A DNA stretch of 64,000 nucleotides from an uncultured Clostridia bacterium (GCA_947631085.1 CANRJY010000003.1:1-64000); one strand, 5' to 3'. Positions 52,329-61,462 are shown, counted from the first letter of the stretch. A program made the numbers and translations. Notes: generated by a model from the letters alone, not told the origin.

Positions 52329-53600
52329 ATGACCGTGAAGGATATGATTGTAAAAAAGATTAAGCATGCTTTAAATTACATATTCGTTTTTTTGAAATGG
52401 TCGGTAATAGCGGCGCTTACCGGCGCGGTGAGCGGACTTGTCGGCACGATATTTCATGTAAGTATCGAAGTGGCGACGAGCATGCGCGAATACCGTCCGT
52501 CGTTTATTTATTTTCTGCCCTTTGCCGGCTTGTTTATTGTTTTTCTGTATAAAATATGCAACATGCTTGAAAATAAAGGGACGGATGCGGTTATTTCGTC
52601 CGTGCGCAGCGATGAGGGACGAGTTCCGTTCCTGCTCGCTCCGCTTATTTTTGTCAGCACGTTTATAACTCATCTTTTCGGAGGAAGCGCCGGACGAGAG
52701 GGCGCTGCGCTGCAGCTCGGCGGCAGTGTGGGCAGTATGATAGGCGAGCTTATCTCCCTGGACGAAAAGGACATGCATATAATTGTAATGTGCGGCATGA
52801 GCGGCATGTTTTCGGCGCTGTTCGGAACGCCGCTCGCGGCGGTATTTTTCTCGCTTGAGGTCATAAGCGTCGGAGTCATTTATTATTCGGGTCTTATTCC
52901 GTGCCTTGTTGCTGCGATTGTGGCATACGCGCTGTCGGTGCTGTGCGGAGTGGAGCCCACGCGTTTTGTGATTGCCGAAATTCCCGAATATTCATCCGTA
53001 CTGATTTTAAAAACCGTCGGTATAGCGGTACTTTGCGCGATTCTCAGTATGGTTTTCTGTATATCGATGCACACGGCGGCAAAAGGGCTCAAAAAAGCGT
53101 TCAAAAATGATTTCCTGAGAATTTTTATAGGCGGCGTTGTAATCGTGGCTCTGACGAAGATTTTGGGGACTACAGACTATAACGGCGCGGGTATGAGCGT
53201 GATCGAAGCCGCAGTTACGGAAGGACACGCGCAGCCGCTGTCATGGGCGTTCAAGATTATTTTTACAGCCGTGACGATCGGCGCGGGGTATAAGGGCGGA
53301 GAGATAGTGCCGACGCTGTTCATCGGCGCGACATTTGGCTGTGTTTTGTCTCCGCTGTTCGGGGTTGACCCGACATTCGGCGCGGCAATCGGGATAGTGG
53401 CGCTGTTCTGCGGCGTGGTAAACTGTCCGATAGCGTCAATAATGCTCAGCGTCGAGCTTTTCGGCGCGCAGGGCATACTGTTTTTTGCCGTCGCCGCGGG
53501 AGTAAGCTATATGCTTTCCGGTTATTACGGACTTTATCACAGTCAGAAAATTATGTATTCAAAGCTCAGAGCCGAATATATAAACAAAGATACACTTTAA
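52329..53600 (+). CDS. ClC-family chloride channel or proton/anion antiporter
   Basis: A 423-residue membrane protein with about ten helices. The anion-filter motifs are GREGAALQLGGSVG (usual GREGP, here Pro to Ala), GMFSALFGTPLAAVFFSLEV and GGEIVPTLFIGATFG. The gating glutamate in GREG is kept. No CBS domains follow. It forms a dimer in the membrane and moves chloride or fluoride; ClC-F types carry different filters, so I favour chloride. Confidence 0.92.
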   Translation: MTVKDMIVKKIKHALNYIFVFLKWSVIAALTGAVSGLVGTIFHVSIEVATSMREYRPSFIYFLPFAGLFIVFLYKICNMLENKGTDAVISSVRSDEGRVPFLLAPLIFVSTFITHLFGGSAGREGAALQLGGSVGSMIGELISLDEKDMHIIVMCGMSGMFSALFGTPLAAVFFSLEVISVGVIYYSGLIPCLVAAIVAYALSVLCGVEPTRFVIAEIPEYSSVLILKTVGIAVLCAILSMVFCISMHTAAKGLKKAFKNDFLRIFIGGVVIVALTKILGTTDYNGAGMSVIEAAVTEGHAQPLSWAFKIIFTAVTIGAGYKGGEIVPTLFIGATFGCVLSPLFGVDPTFGAAIGIVALFCGVVNCPIASIMLSVELFGAQGILFFAVAAGVSYMLSGYYGLYHSQKIMYSKLRAEYINKDTL

Positions 53601-53614
53601 GGGGGATTTTTACG

Positions 53615-54397
53615 ATGTACACAATTTATGAGCTTGCATGGATGTTTTTGATTTACGCGTTTTTGGGATGGTGTGCGGAGGTCATATTCCACACTGTCAC
53701 AGTCGGCGATTTTGCCAACAGAGGATTTTTAAACGGTCCCGTATGCCCTATCTACGGGGTGGGCGCGGCTGCGGTTATATCTGTCCTGTCACGCGTGGAC
53801 AACACTGTGATAATGTTTTTCGTTTCGATGGTACTGACGTCGCTTTTAGAGCTTATTACGGGCTTTGTGCTGAAAAAAATATATCATACCAGCTGGTGGG
53901 ATTACTCCGATAAGCCGTTTAATATCGGCGGCTATATATGTCTTGAATTTTCAATACTTTGGGGATTCGCGTGTGTGGGCGTAATGAAGCTTCTGCATCC
54001 GGTTGTGATGGATTTTATACATATAATTCCCGATGTGCTTGGGCTCATACTGCTAATTTTCTTTTTGGCTGTGTTCGCCGCGGACATAGTTGTGACGATA
54101 CTTGCGATGAACAAGCTAATCGAGCGAATGAAGCGCTTGGAGGAGGTTGCTCAGGCGATACATCATGTATCCGACGAAATAGGCGAAGGACTGCATGAAA
54201 GGGTTACCGATCTTGAAAAACGCCGCGAGGAGTTTGAAAAAAGCGACAAAGCAAAACAGCTGCGCGCAAGGTATGAGGAGCTTGCCGAGAACAGGAACGT
54301 ATTGCAAAGACGTATAATAAAGGCGTTCCCGAAAATGAAATCACTGCGCTATCAGGAGCATCTTGAAAAGATGAGGGAGCATGTAAAAGAAAAATAA
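53615..54397 (+). CDS. CmpB-type putative ABC-transporter membrane protein
   Basis: A 260-residue protein with five membrane helices in its first 165 residues and a cytoplasmic coiled-coil tail. The MFLIYAFLGWCAEVIFHTV start, NRGFLNGPVCPIYGVGA and WWDYSDKPFNIGGYICLEFSILWG motifs identify the CmpB family (type IV putative ABC permease). Function is unproven; no ATPase lies nearby. It follows the ClC gene by 14 nt. Confidence 0.85.
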   Translation: MYTIYELAWMFLIYAFLGWCAEVIFHTVTVGDFANRGFLNGPVCPIYGVGAAAVISVLSRVDNTVIMFFVSMVLTSLLELITGFVLKKIYHTSWWDYSDKPFNIGGYICLEFSILWGFACVGVMKLLHPVVMDFIHIIPDVLGLILLIFFLAVFAADIVVTILAMNKLIERMKRLEEVAQAIHHVSDEIGEGLHERVTDLEKRREEFEKSDKAKQLRARYEELAENRNVLQRRIIKAFPKMKSLRYQEHLEKMREHVKEK

Positions 54398-54446
54398 TAC
54401 ATAATTTTCGGGGAGTTGCCCCAAAATATAAACACCATACATAAAA

Positions 54447-54504
54447 GCCGAAAAGTGAATTTTCGGCACAAACAGAGTCGGCGCGCCGCCAGCGCCGGCT
54501 TTTT
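54447..54504 (+). terminator. Tandem hairpin terminator after the CmpB-type gene
   Basis: A first hairpin (GCCGAAAA ... TTTTCGGC, 54447-54467) is followed by AGTCGGCGC (54476-54484) paired with GCGCCGGCT (54492-54500) and a TTTT run. Either could stop transcription before csoR. Confidence 0.75.
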
Positions 54505-54529
54505 GGTTAAATTTTCTTTAATTAACCTA

Positions 54530-54558
54530 TTGACATATACCCCATAGGGGTATATAAT
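54530..54558 (+). promoter_or_regulatory. Sigma-A promoter of csoR-copA
   Basis: TTGACA (54530-54535) and TATAAT (54553-54558) are consensus and spaced by 17 nt. Nearly the whole spacer is filled by the copper operator. Confidence 0.93.
54535..54555 (+). promoter_or_regulatory. CsoR copper operator
   Basis: A perfect palindrome ATATACCCC-ATA-GGGGTATAT lies exactly between the -35 and -10 boxes and touches both. TACCCC/GGGGTA is the core of CsoR operators in Firmicutes, so binding of apo-CsoR would exclude RNA polymerase, and copper would release it. Confidence 0.88.
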
Positions 54559-54580
54559 AAGTATATGGGAGATGATCGCG

Positions 54581-54886
54581 TTGGAAAAAAGTAAATGTGA
54601 ATGCACTCATAAGACAAAGGAGCGTTCTGAAACGGAATATACGCGGCTTATACACCGGCTGAACCGTATTGAAGGTCAGATAAGAGGCATAAAGGGAATG
54701 GTGGAGAACAGCGCGTACTGCACCGATATTCTGATACAGGTATCGGCGGTAAATTCGGCGCTCAATTCATTCAGCAAGGAGCTTCTTGCCAATCACATAA
54801 GGACGTGCGTGGCGGAGGACATACGCGGCGGCAGGGACGAGGTTATAGACGATTTGGTGAATACCCTGCAAAAGCTGATGAAGTAA
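54581..54886 (+). CDS. csoR: Copper-sensing repressor CsoR
   Basis: A 101-residue all-helical repressor of the CsoR/RcnR family. The copper ligands of the Cys-His-Cys set are C47, H72 and C76 (AYCTDIL, NHIRTC). The RLNRIEGQIRGIKGMVE helix binds DNA. N-terminal CEC could be an extra metal site. I chose TTG 54581, 9 nt after GGGAG, since ATG 54572 would lie on top of that site. It is followed by copA 18 nt later. Confidence 0.93.
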   Translation: MEKSKCECTHKTKERSETEYTRLIHRLNRIEGQIRGIKGMVENSAYCTDILIQVSAVNSALNSFSKELLANHIRTCVAEDIRGGRDEVIDDLVNTLQKLMK

Positions 54887-54904
54887 ATATTGGGAGGTAT
54901 GTTT

Positions 54905-57397
54905 ATGCGGCAGTATAATGTTACGGGCATGAGCTGTGCCGCGTGTGCGGCGCGCGTCGAAAAAGCTGTGCTCAAGGTTGGCGGAGTGAGCTCATGCTCG
55001 GTCAGTCTGCTTACAAATTCAATGGGCGTAGAGGGAACGGCGGCGGACGCAGATATAATTTCGGCTGTAAAGGCCGCAGGTTACGGCGCAAGCGTAAAGG
55101 GCAAGGCGGCAAAAAACGAGGAGGATATGCTGGAGGATAAGGAAACTCCGGTCCTGAAACGCCGTCTTATTATATCGGCGGTGCTGCTTGCGGCGCTCAT
55201 GTATTTTTCGATGGGACACATGATGTTCGATTTGCCGCTGCCGCCGTTTTTTGACGGAAATCATATCGCTGTGGGACTTGTGCAAATGCTGCTTACCATA
55301 GCCATTATGATAATAAACGGCAAATTCTTTGTGAGCGGCTTCAAGGGGCTTATTCACCGCGCACCTAATATGGATACGCTTGTGGCGCTCGGCGCGGGCG
55401 CGGCGTTCGTGTACAGCCTATACGCCCTGTTTGCCATGACGGGGGCGCAGACGGCGGACGAGATGATGAAGTACATGGATGAGTTTTATTTCGAGTCCGC
55501 CGGAACAATACTCACGCTGATAACAGTGGGAAAAACGCTCGAGGCGCGCTCGAAGGGAAAAACCACGGACGCGCTGAAAAGTCTGATGCGTCTAGCTCCT
55601 CAGACGGCTGTGGTCATACGCGGCTCCGAGGAGGTTCGTCTGCCGGTCGGCGAGGTAAAAAAAGGCGATATATTCGTTGTCCGCCCTGCCGAGAGTATTC
55701 CGGTGGACGGAGTGATTGTTGACGGCAACAGCGCGGTAAACGAATCGGCGCTTACCGGCGAAAGCATTCCGGTCGACAAGGAAAAGGGCGACACTGTATC
55801 GGCGGGTACAATAAATCAGTCGGGATTTATAAAATGCGAGGCAACTCATGTGGGAGAGGACACGACGCTTTCGCAGATAATAAAAATGGTAAGCGACGCG
55901 GCGGCGACCAAAGCGCCAATCGCTAAAACGGCTGATATTGTTTCGGGGATATTCGTTCCGACTGTTATGCTTATAGCGCTTATAACGATAATCGTGTGGA
56001 TCATAGCCGGAAGAAGCTTCGGTTATGCGCTTGCGAGAGGCATTTCCGTACTTGTTATAAGCTGCCCGTGCGCGCTGGGACTTGCCACGCCGGTCGCGGT
56101 GATGGTTGGAAACGGCGTAGGCGCGAGAAACGGAATATTGTTTAAAACAGCCGTATCGCTTGAGGAAACGGGAAAGGTCAGCACCGTCGTGCTCGATAAG
56201 ACGGGGACGGTAACGGTTGGCGAGCCGGAGGTCACAGATATTATCACCTCAGACGGATTCGGGGAACGCGAGCTTTTGTCATACGCGGCGTCGGCTGAAA
56301 ACAGGAGTGAGCATCCGCTGGCAAAGGCAATTCTGAAAAAAGCGGAGGAAACCGGAGTAAAAGCGAAGGAAGTATCCGATTTCCGCGCTCTTGCCGGAAA
56401 CGGCGTGTGGGCGTCTGTGGACAACCGAGCTCTTATAGGCGGAAGCATGAAATTTATTTCGGAAACCGTAAAGATACCCGAAAATATGGAAAAAGAGGCA
56501 AAAAAGCTTTCAGAGGAAGGAAAAACGCCGTTATTTTTCGCGTATGACGGCAAGCTCGCCGGAGTGATCGCGGTCGCGGACGTAATAAAAGAGGAAAGTC
56601 CGCAGGCGGTAAGCGAGCTGCGGAATATGGGAATACGGGTTATTATGCTGACGGGCGACAATGAACGAACGGCTATGGCGATAGGAAAACGCGTAGGCGT
56701 TGACGAGGTGATAGCCGAAGTGCTGCCCGACGGCAAGGAAAGCGTGATACGCCGCTTAAAGGAGAACGGTGAAAAGGTCGCTATGGTGGGAGACGGAATT
56801 AACGACGCTCCGGCGCTTACGAGAGCGGACGCGGGTATAGCCGTCGGCGCGGGAACCGATATCGCCATAGACGCGGCTGACGCGGTTCTGATGAAAAACA
56901 GGCTTACCGACGTTCCGGCGGCGATAAGGCTAAGCCGTAAGACGCTTAAGAATATAAGAGAAAATCTTTTTTGGGCGTTTATATACAATATCGCCGGAAT
57001 ACCGCTCGCGGCGGGACTGTTTATCCCTATTTTGGGATGGGAGCTGAATCCTATGTTCGGCGCACTGGCGATGAGCCTTTCGAGCTTCTGCGTGGTATCG
57101 AATGCGTTAAGGCTCAATCTGTTCAATGTTCATAACCCTTCGGGGGATAAAAAGATAAAATTCAAAACAAAAAAGGAGACGATTTTAATGACAAAAACTC
57201 TTACTATTGAAGGCATGATGTGCGGACATTGTGAAGCGTCCGTCAAGAATGCGCTCGAGGCGTTACCGATGGTAAGCTCCGCGCAGGTAAGTCATGAGAA
57301 GGGAACAGCGGTCGTAATGCTCAGCGCCGAGACGCCGGATGATGTTCTCAAAAAGGCAGTCGAGGACAGAGATTACAAGGTCGTGTCAATCGCGTAA
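54905..57397 (+). CDS. copA: Copper-exporting P1B-type ATPase with C-terminal CopZ-like domain
   Basis: An 830-residue copper pump. An N-terminal HMA domain holds C11-A-A-C14, then come eight membrane helices with CPC (387-389), the actuator TGESIPVDKE, phosphorylation motif DKTGT (D431), SEHPLAKAI and the GDGINDAPAL hinge. Unlike normal CopA, the frame runs on through a linker into a second HMA domain with C773-GH-C776. That part has its own ribosome site and ATG and looks like a fused CopZ chaperone. The start is ATG 54905 after GGGAGG. Confidence 0.95.
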   Translation: MRQYNVTGMSCAACAARVEKAVLKVGGVSSCSVSLLTNSMGVEGTAADADIISAVKAAGYGASVKGKAAKNEEDMLEDKETPVLKRRLIISAVLLAALMYFSMGHMMFDLPLPPFFDGNHIAVGLVQMLLTIAIMIINGKFFVSGFKGLIHRAPNMDTLVALGAGAAFVYSLYALFAMTGAQTADEMMKYMDEFYFESAGTILTLITVGKTLEARSKGKTTDALKSLMRLAPQTAVVIRGSEEVRLPVGEVKKGDIFVVRPAESIPVDGVIVDGNSAVNESALTGESIPVDKEKGDTVSAGTINQSGFIKCEATHVGEDTTLSQIIKMVSDAAATKAPIAKTADIVSGIFVPTVMLIALITIIVWIIAGRSFGYALARGISVLVISCPCALGLATPVAVMVGNGVGARNGILFKTAVSLEETGKVSTVVLDKTGTVTVGEPEVTDIITSDGFGERELLSYAASAENRSEHPLAKAILKKAEETGVKAKEVSDFRALAGNGVWASVDNRALIGGSMKFISETVKIPENMEKEAKKLSEEGKTPLFFAYDGKLAGVIAVADVIKEESPQAVSELRNMGIRVIMLTGDNERTAMAIGKRVGVDEVIAEVLPDGKESVIRRLKENGEKVAMVGDGINDAPALTRADAGIAVGAGTDIAIDAADAVLMKNRLTDVPAAIRLSRKTLKNIRENLFWAFIYNIAGIPLAAGLFIPILGWELNPMFGALAMSLSSFCVVSNALRLNLFNVHNPSGDKKIKFKTKKETILMTKTLTIEGMMCGHCEASVKNALEALPMVSSAQVSHEKGTAVVMLSAETPDDVLKKAVEDRDYKVVSIA
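57173..57397 (+). other. Internal ribosome site and CopZ-like start within copA
   Basis: AAGGAG (57173-57178) lies 9 nt before an in-frame ATG at 57188, which would give a 69-residue free HMA protein (MTKTLTIEGMMCGHC at the front), the size of CopZ. The sequence between the pump and this ATG is AT-rich and lysine-rich, like a former intergenic gap read through. Free CopZ production is inference. Confidence 0.65.
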
Positions 57398-57406
57398 TAA
57401 TCGAAA

Positions 57407-57441
57407 ATAAAAATGACGCCGTAAAAAGGCGTTATTTTTAT
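57407..57441 (+). terminator. Terminator of csoR-copA
   Basis: ATAAAAATGACGCC (57407-57420) and GGCGTTATTTTTAT (57428-57441) pair over 14 bp with one G-U and a 7-nt loop; the 3' arm supplies the T run. Confidence 0.9.
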
Positions 57442-57461
57442 GCGTAGTTATTTAAGGATGA

Positions 57462-57490
57462 TTGACATTTTCTCCGCTGTATGATAAAAT
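57462..57490 (+). promoter_or_regulatory. Sigma-A promoter of the hybrid kinase operon
   Basis: TTGACA (57462-57467) and TAAAAT (57485-57490) are 17 nt apart. The start near 57497 leaves a leader of about 57 nt. Confidence 0.8.
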
Positions 57491-57553
57491 AAAATAGATG
57501 TATTATACGCAAAAGAATATAACTGTTGTTATTAAGGAGCACGGACAGCATAT

Positions 57554-60112
57554 ATGAAAAAGTGGGTCGGAAAGGCATTATTGCCGTTTTTAATGTGCAT
57601 GGTCGGCATAGCCGCCGTTTTGATAGGGATAATATACTTTGACTTTATATCCGAGCGCATATATGAGGACAGCACAGACCATCTTGAAGAAATCTACGGA
57701 CAGGTCAACCGTTCTTTCGGCGCGTTCGTCGAGCGAAACTGGGGACTTCTTGACGGATGGAACGATTATATAAGGCTTAATTCAGCCTCGCCGGAAACCG
57801 TTTCGGGCTTTATCGAAAAGGAGCATGAATACTGGGGATTTTCGGAATTCTATTTCCTGTCGGCTGACGAGACGGGAATGACGATTGACGGTCAGCGCGA
57901 CAAAATGGATTTGGGCGGCGCGTGGAATGATCTCAGGGAACATGGCGAGCCGGTCATGGCGGGCGACGCTGTGTCGGAGTCTAAGGATATAACCGTTTTT
58001 GCGGTGCCGGTTGAGCACGGCGAATATAACGGCTTCGGGTACGACGCGGTCGCGGTAAGTTATACGAATGCGGATATGGCGAGCTCCCTGAATGTTGACG
58101 CGTTCGCGGGAGAAGGCAAATGTTTTGTTATACACAATGACGGAAGCATACTCCTGTCAACTCAAACGGGAGGGAATGTGTTCGGCAATTATTTTATGTA
58201 CCTGAATGCCGCGTCCGATTTGGATGAACAAAAGCTTGCAAAGATGCGGACTGACTGGGAAAACGAGACTACCGGTCTTGTTCAATGCAAAATAGGCGGC
58301 GTCAGCCATTGTATTTTGTATCAGCCCGTCGGATATCAGGACTATATACTTCTGAGCGCAGTCCCGCAGAGCGTGGTAAGCGCCGGATTTTTATCGGTGC
58401 AGAAAATCACAATGAACGTATTTATTGTAATTTTCCTGCTTTTGGGGGCGGCGGTGTTCGCTCTGATTGTCATGCGAAACCGCAGACAGTCTCGCATAAC
58501 AAGAACGGAGCTGAATTATCGGGAGCGCATGTTCGATGTTCTTTCGAATAACGTTGACGATATATTTATAATGCTCGATTCGGAAAATCAAAGCGTGGAT
58601 TATATAAGCCCGAACATAGAGAGGCTGCTGGGTATTCCGGCGGCGGAGGTGCGCGAAAATATCAGAGTTATAGAGAAGTGCGCGATCAATTTTAACGTCG
58701 TTATCCCGAAGAACGTGCTTGAGGAGATTCCGCTTAACGGAAACAAATACTGGGAATGCGAATATATGCATCAGAATACCGGAGAGCGGCGCTGGTACAG
58801 GATGACGATATACCATATGAGCATACAGGATGTTAAAAAATATATTGTCGTAATGTCGGATCGCACTCTTGAACAGCAGATGAATCAAAAGCTTCAGGAG
58901 GCGCTTACCGCCGCGCAAAGCGCGAACGAGGCAAAGAGCAACTTCCTGTCGAATATGTCGCACGACATACGAACGCCTATGAACGCGATAGTGGGCTTTT
59001 CGGTGCTTTTGGAAAAGGACGCGGACAACGCCGAAAAGGTACGCGAGTACACGCGCAAGATAACAGCGTCAAGCCATCATCTTCTCAGCCTCATAAACGA
59101 CGTGCTTGACATGAGCAAGATCGAAAGCGGAAAAACATCTTTGAATGTAGATCGGTTTAATCTGCCGGAGCTTTTGGAGGAATTGAGTATTATACTTATG
59201 CCCCAGGCGAAGGCAAAAAATCAGAAGTTAAAAATAGACGGCGGACAGGCTCCGCGTGAATATATAATCGGCGATAAGCTGCGGCTTAATCAGATTTTGA
59301 TAAATTTACTGTCAAATGCCGTAAAATATACGCCCGAGGGCGGGAAAATCGAATTTATCGTGCGAGAGCTGCCTCAGACAGCGCAGCAGTATGTAAATCT
59401 GCAGTTCGTGGTGCGTGATAACGGAATAGGTATGAGCGAGGAATTTCAAAAGAACGTGTTCGCCCCGTTCAGCAGGGAAATAAACTCCGTAACCAATAAA
59501 ATACAGGGAACGGGTCTCGGAATGGCTATCACGAAAAATCTTGTAGACCTGATGGGCGGAATAATACGCGTTAAGAGTAAGCCCGGACAGGGAAGCACAT
59601 TTACGGTCGAGCTTTCATTCGCGCTTGCGGAGCAGGACGATATGCAGCAGCCCTCGAATGAAAACGATCACAACAGACCAGAACCCGATGAGAACGTCAT
59701 GCGCGGACGGCGATTCCTTATAGCGGAGGATAACGAGCTCAACGCGGAGATCCTTACCGAGATGCTCGGCATGGAGGGCGTTATATGCGAATTGGCTGTA
59801 AACGGCGAAGAAGCCGTTAAAATGTTTGAAAAATCGGAGCAGGGATATTATGACATGATATTTATGGACGTGCAGATGCCGGTTATGAACGGCTACGAGG
59901 CGACAAGACAGATACGCTCCTGCGGTCGTCCTGACGCCGAGTCCGTTCCCATAGCGGCGATGACGGCAAACACATTCGCGGAGGACGTCCGTAATGCTAT
60001 GGACGCCGGAATGAACGGTCATCTTGCGAAGCCTATTGATATGGACGCCGTCAGAAAGCTTGCGAGCAGGCTTATAAGCGGAAAGGAAAGTCGATCGGAA
60101 AAGAGCGAATAA
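57554..60112 (+). CDS. Hybrid sensor histidine kinase with PAS and receiver domains
   Basis: An 852-residue membrane kinase. It has a first helix (about 9-31), a large outside sensor region (about 32-285, Cache-like by layout), a second helix (about 286-307), a PAS domain (about 325-440), a HisKA domain with H470 in NMSHDIRTP, an ATPase domain (NQILINLLSNAVKYTPEGG, GTGLGMAITKNLVDLMGG) and a C-terminal receiver with D772 in FMDVQMPVMNG. It lacks an HPt domain, so phosphate must pass through another protein. The 3' gene encodes a solute-binding lipoprotein, a likely sensing partner. Confidence 0.94.
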   Translation: MKKWVGKALLPFLMCMVGIAAVLIGIIYFDFISERIYEDSTDHLEEIYGQVNRSFGAFVERNWGLLDGWNDYIRLNSASPETVSGFIEKEHEYWGFSEFYFLSADETGMTIDGQRDKMDLGGAWNDLREHGEPVMAGDAVSESKDITVFAVPVEHGEYNGFGYDAVAVSYTNADMASSLNVDAFAGEGKCFVIHNDGSILLSTQTGGNVFGNYFMYLNAASDLDEQKLAKMRTDWENETTGLVQCKIGGVSHCILYQPVGYQDYILLSAVPQSVVSAGFLSVQKITMNVFIVIFLLLGAAVFALIVMRNRRQSRITRTELNYRERMFDVLSNNVDDIFIMLDSENQSVDYISPNIERLLGIPAAEVRENIRVIEKCAINFNVVIPKNVLEEIPLNGNKYWECEYMHQNTGERRWYRMTIYHMSIQDVKKYIVVMSDRTLEQQMNQKLQEALTAAQSANEAKSNFLSNMSHDIRTPMNAIVGFSVLLEKDADNAEKVREYTRKITASSHHLLSLINDVLDMSKIESGKTSLNVDRFNLPELLEELSIILMPQAKAKNQKLKIDGGQAPREYIIGDKLRLNQILINLLSNAVKYTPEGGKIEFIVRELPQTAQQYVNLQFVVRDNGIGMSEEFQKNVFAPFSREINSVTNKIQGTGLGMAITKNLVDLMGGIIRVKSKPGQGSTFTVELSFALAEQDDMQQPSNENDHNRPEPDENVMRGRRFLIAEDNELNAEILTEMLGMEGVICELAVNGEEAVKMFEKSEQGYYDMIFMDVQMPVMNGYEATRQIRSCGRPDAESVPIAAMTANTFAEDVRNAMDAGMNGHLAKPIDMDAVRKLASRLISGKESRSEKSE

Positions 60113-60131
60113 AAGAAGGGGATGAACTCAT

Positions 60132-61406
60132 ATGAAAAAAAAGTATTTTTTGCTGTTTATGACGCTTATAGCGATGCTTGCGCTGTCATCATGCACCGGC
60201 GGCAAATCCGGCGGCGATAAAGTCACTCTTACGCTTATGGGCAAGCGGAGCGACTTGCAGAAAAGCTATATGACAAGTATTTTTGAACAGTACGAGGCAG
60301 CCACGGGAAACAAGCTGGAGATAATCTCATATGATGACGTGGAATACGAAACCACCGCCTCGGAAAAATTCGCGAACGGCGAGGTCCCCGATATATTTAT
60401 GCACTTTCATAACGCGGATTTGAACCGTTTCGACGTTCCGAACAATTTTCTCTATCTTAACGACGAGGCGTGGACGGATGATTTAACTGACGACGCTCGA
60501 GCTTACTGCGAGGATAAGGACGGCAACCTTTTGGGCTTGCCGTACTGGGAAAATTCCGTCTCCGGATGCTACTACAATAAAACGCTCTTGGACAGTCTGG
60601 GACTGAAACCGGCGTCAACGCAGGCGGAATTTGACGTTTTGTGCCAGGCGCTCGCCGCGACGGGCTATACGCCGATTTGCTGGCCCGCGAGCGACAGCTC
60701 ATGGATGATTCAATTCGCGCTTGACCCGATTTTTGCGGATAATCCGGAGCTGCTTGATAAAATCAACAGAAATGAAATTAGCTACGCCGACATTCCCGAG
60801 GTTACGGATATGGTTCAGTGGGTAGCCGACGCCGCGGATAACGGTTGGTTCGGCTCGGACTGGACGGAAAAAGGATGGGACAACATAAGCCCCGACATGG
60901 CTTCCGGCGAAGCTGTTATGACGTTTATTTGGGATACCTGGTTCTATACCGATTTGGAAAAGGGGAACAAATACTCAATAGACGATTTTGCCTTGATGCC
61001 GGTATTTATGAATACGGCTGAAAACGGCACCTACGAGGGCGGAAATCTCAATATGATGATGGTTAATAAAAACAGCGAGCACCTCGATACGGCGCTGGAG
61101 TTTTTGGCGTTCTGCGCCGATAAGAAAAATTACAACGTCGCATTTGACGGGATTTCCACTGTGAACTGCTTTAAGGGACAAACCACAAATATACAGTCGC
61201 GGATGGTAACGGACGAGGCTGATTCGATAGAGGCAAACGGACGCGTATCCACAGCCGCGTCCAGGATAATAGGCTACAGCGCGGATGATGTTGTTGCCGC
61301 GTTCGGCGAGCTGTTCAACAAAAAGACGGATGTTGCCGGTTGCGTGAAGCTGCTCGACGACTACCGCATAGCCGAAGCCGTCAAGCAGGGCGCCGAAGGC
61401 TTTTGA
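60132..61406 (+). CDS. Carbohydrate-type solute-binding lipoprotein (family 1), orphan
   Basis: A 424-residue lipoprotein with lipobox LSSC near residue 21. The fold is of SBP family 1 (maltose/multiple-sugar type), shown by TLTLMGKRSDLQKSYMTSIFEQYEAATGNKLEI, DIFMHFHNADL, YWENSVSGCYYNKTLLDSLGL and the MTFIWDTWFYTDLE segment. No permease or ATPase gene follows. It lies 19 nt after the hybrid kinase in one operon, so it may present a sugar signal to the kinase sensor, as LuxP does for LuxQ. Ligand unknown. Confidence 0.88.
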   Translation: MKKKYFLLFMTLIAMLALSSCTGGKSGGDKVTLTLMGKRSDLQKSYMTSIFEQYEAATGNKLEIISYDDVEYETTASEKFANGEVPDIFMHFHNADLNRFDVPNNFLYLNDEAWTDDLTDDARAYCEDKDGNLLGLPYWENSVSGCYYNKTLLDSLGLKPASTQAEFDVLCQALAATGYTPICWPASDSSWMIQFALDPIFADNPELLDKINRNEISYADIPEVTDMVQWVADAADNGWFGSDWTEKGWDNISPDMASGEAVMTFIWDTWFYTDLEKGNKYSIDDFALMPVFMNTAENGTYEGGNLNMMMVNKNSEHLDTALEFLAFCADKKNYNVAFDGISTVNCFKGQTTNIQSRMVTDEADSIEANGRVSTAASRIIGYSADDVVAAFGELFNKKTDVAGCVKLLDDYRIAEAVKQGAEGF

Positions 61407-61433
61407 TATTTGGAATTTATGTTTATAATACAT

Positions 61434-61462
61434 AAAAGCCGCGTATGATACGCGGCTTTTAT
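61434..61462. terminator. Bidirectional terminator between SBP and fucosidase
   Basis: AAAAGCCGCGTA (61434-61445) and TACGCGGCTTTT (61449-61460) are perfectly complementary around a 3-nt loop. A/T runs on both sides allow it to stop both convergent genes. Confidence 0.9.

Noticed and set aside
51945-52367. Longer 140-codon version of the SASP gene
   Set aside because: The added front part covers the sigma-G-like promoter and is unlike any SASP; ATG 52136 has a strong ribosome site.
56023-57126. Long minus-strand frame (367 codons) opposite copA
   Set aside because: A shadow of the copA codons, with serine-rich translation and no start signal; copA has all pump motifs.
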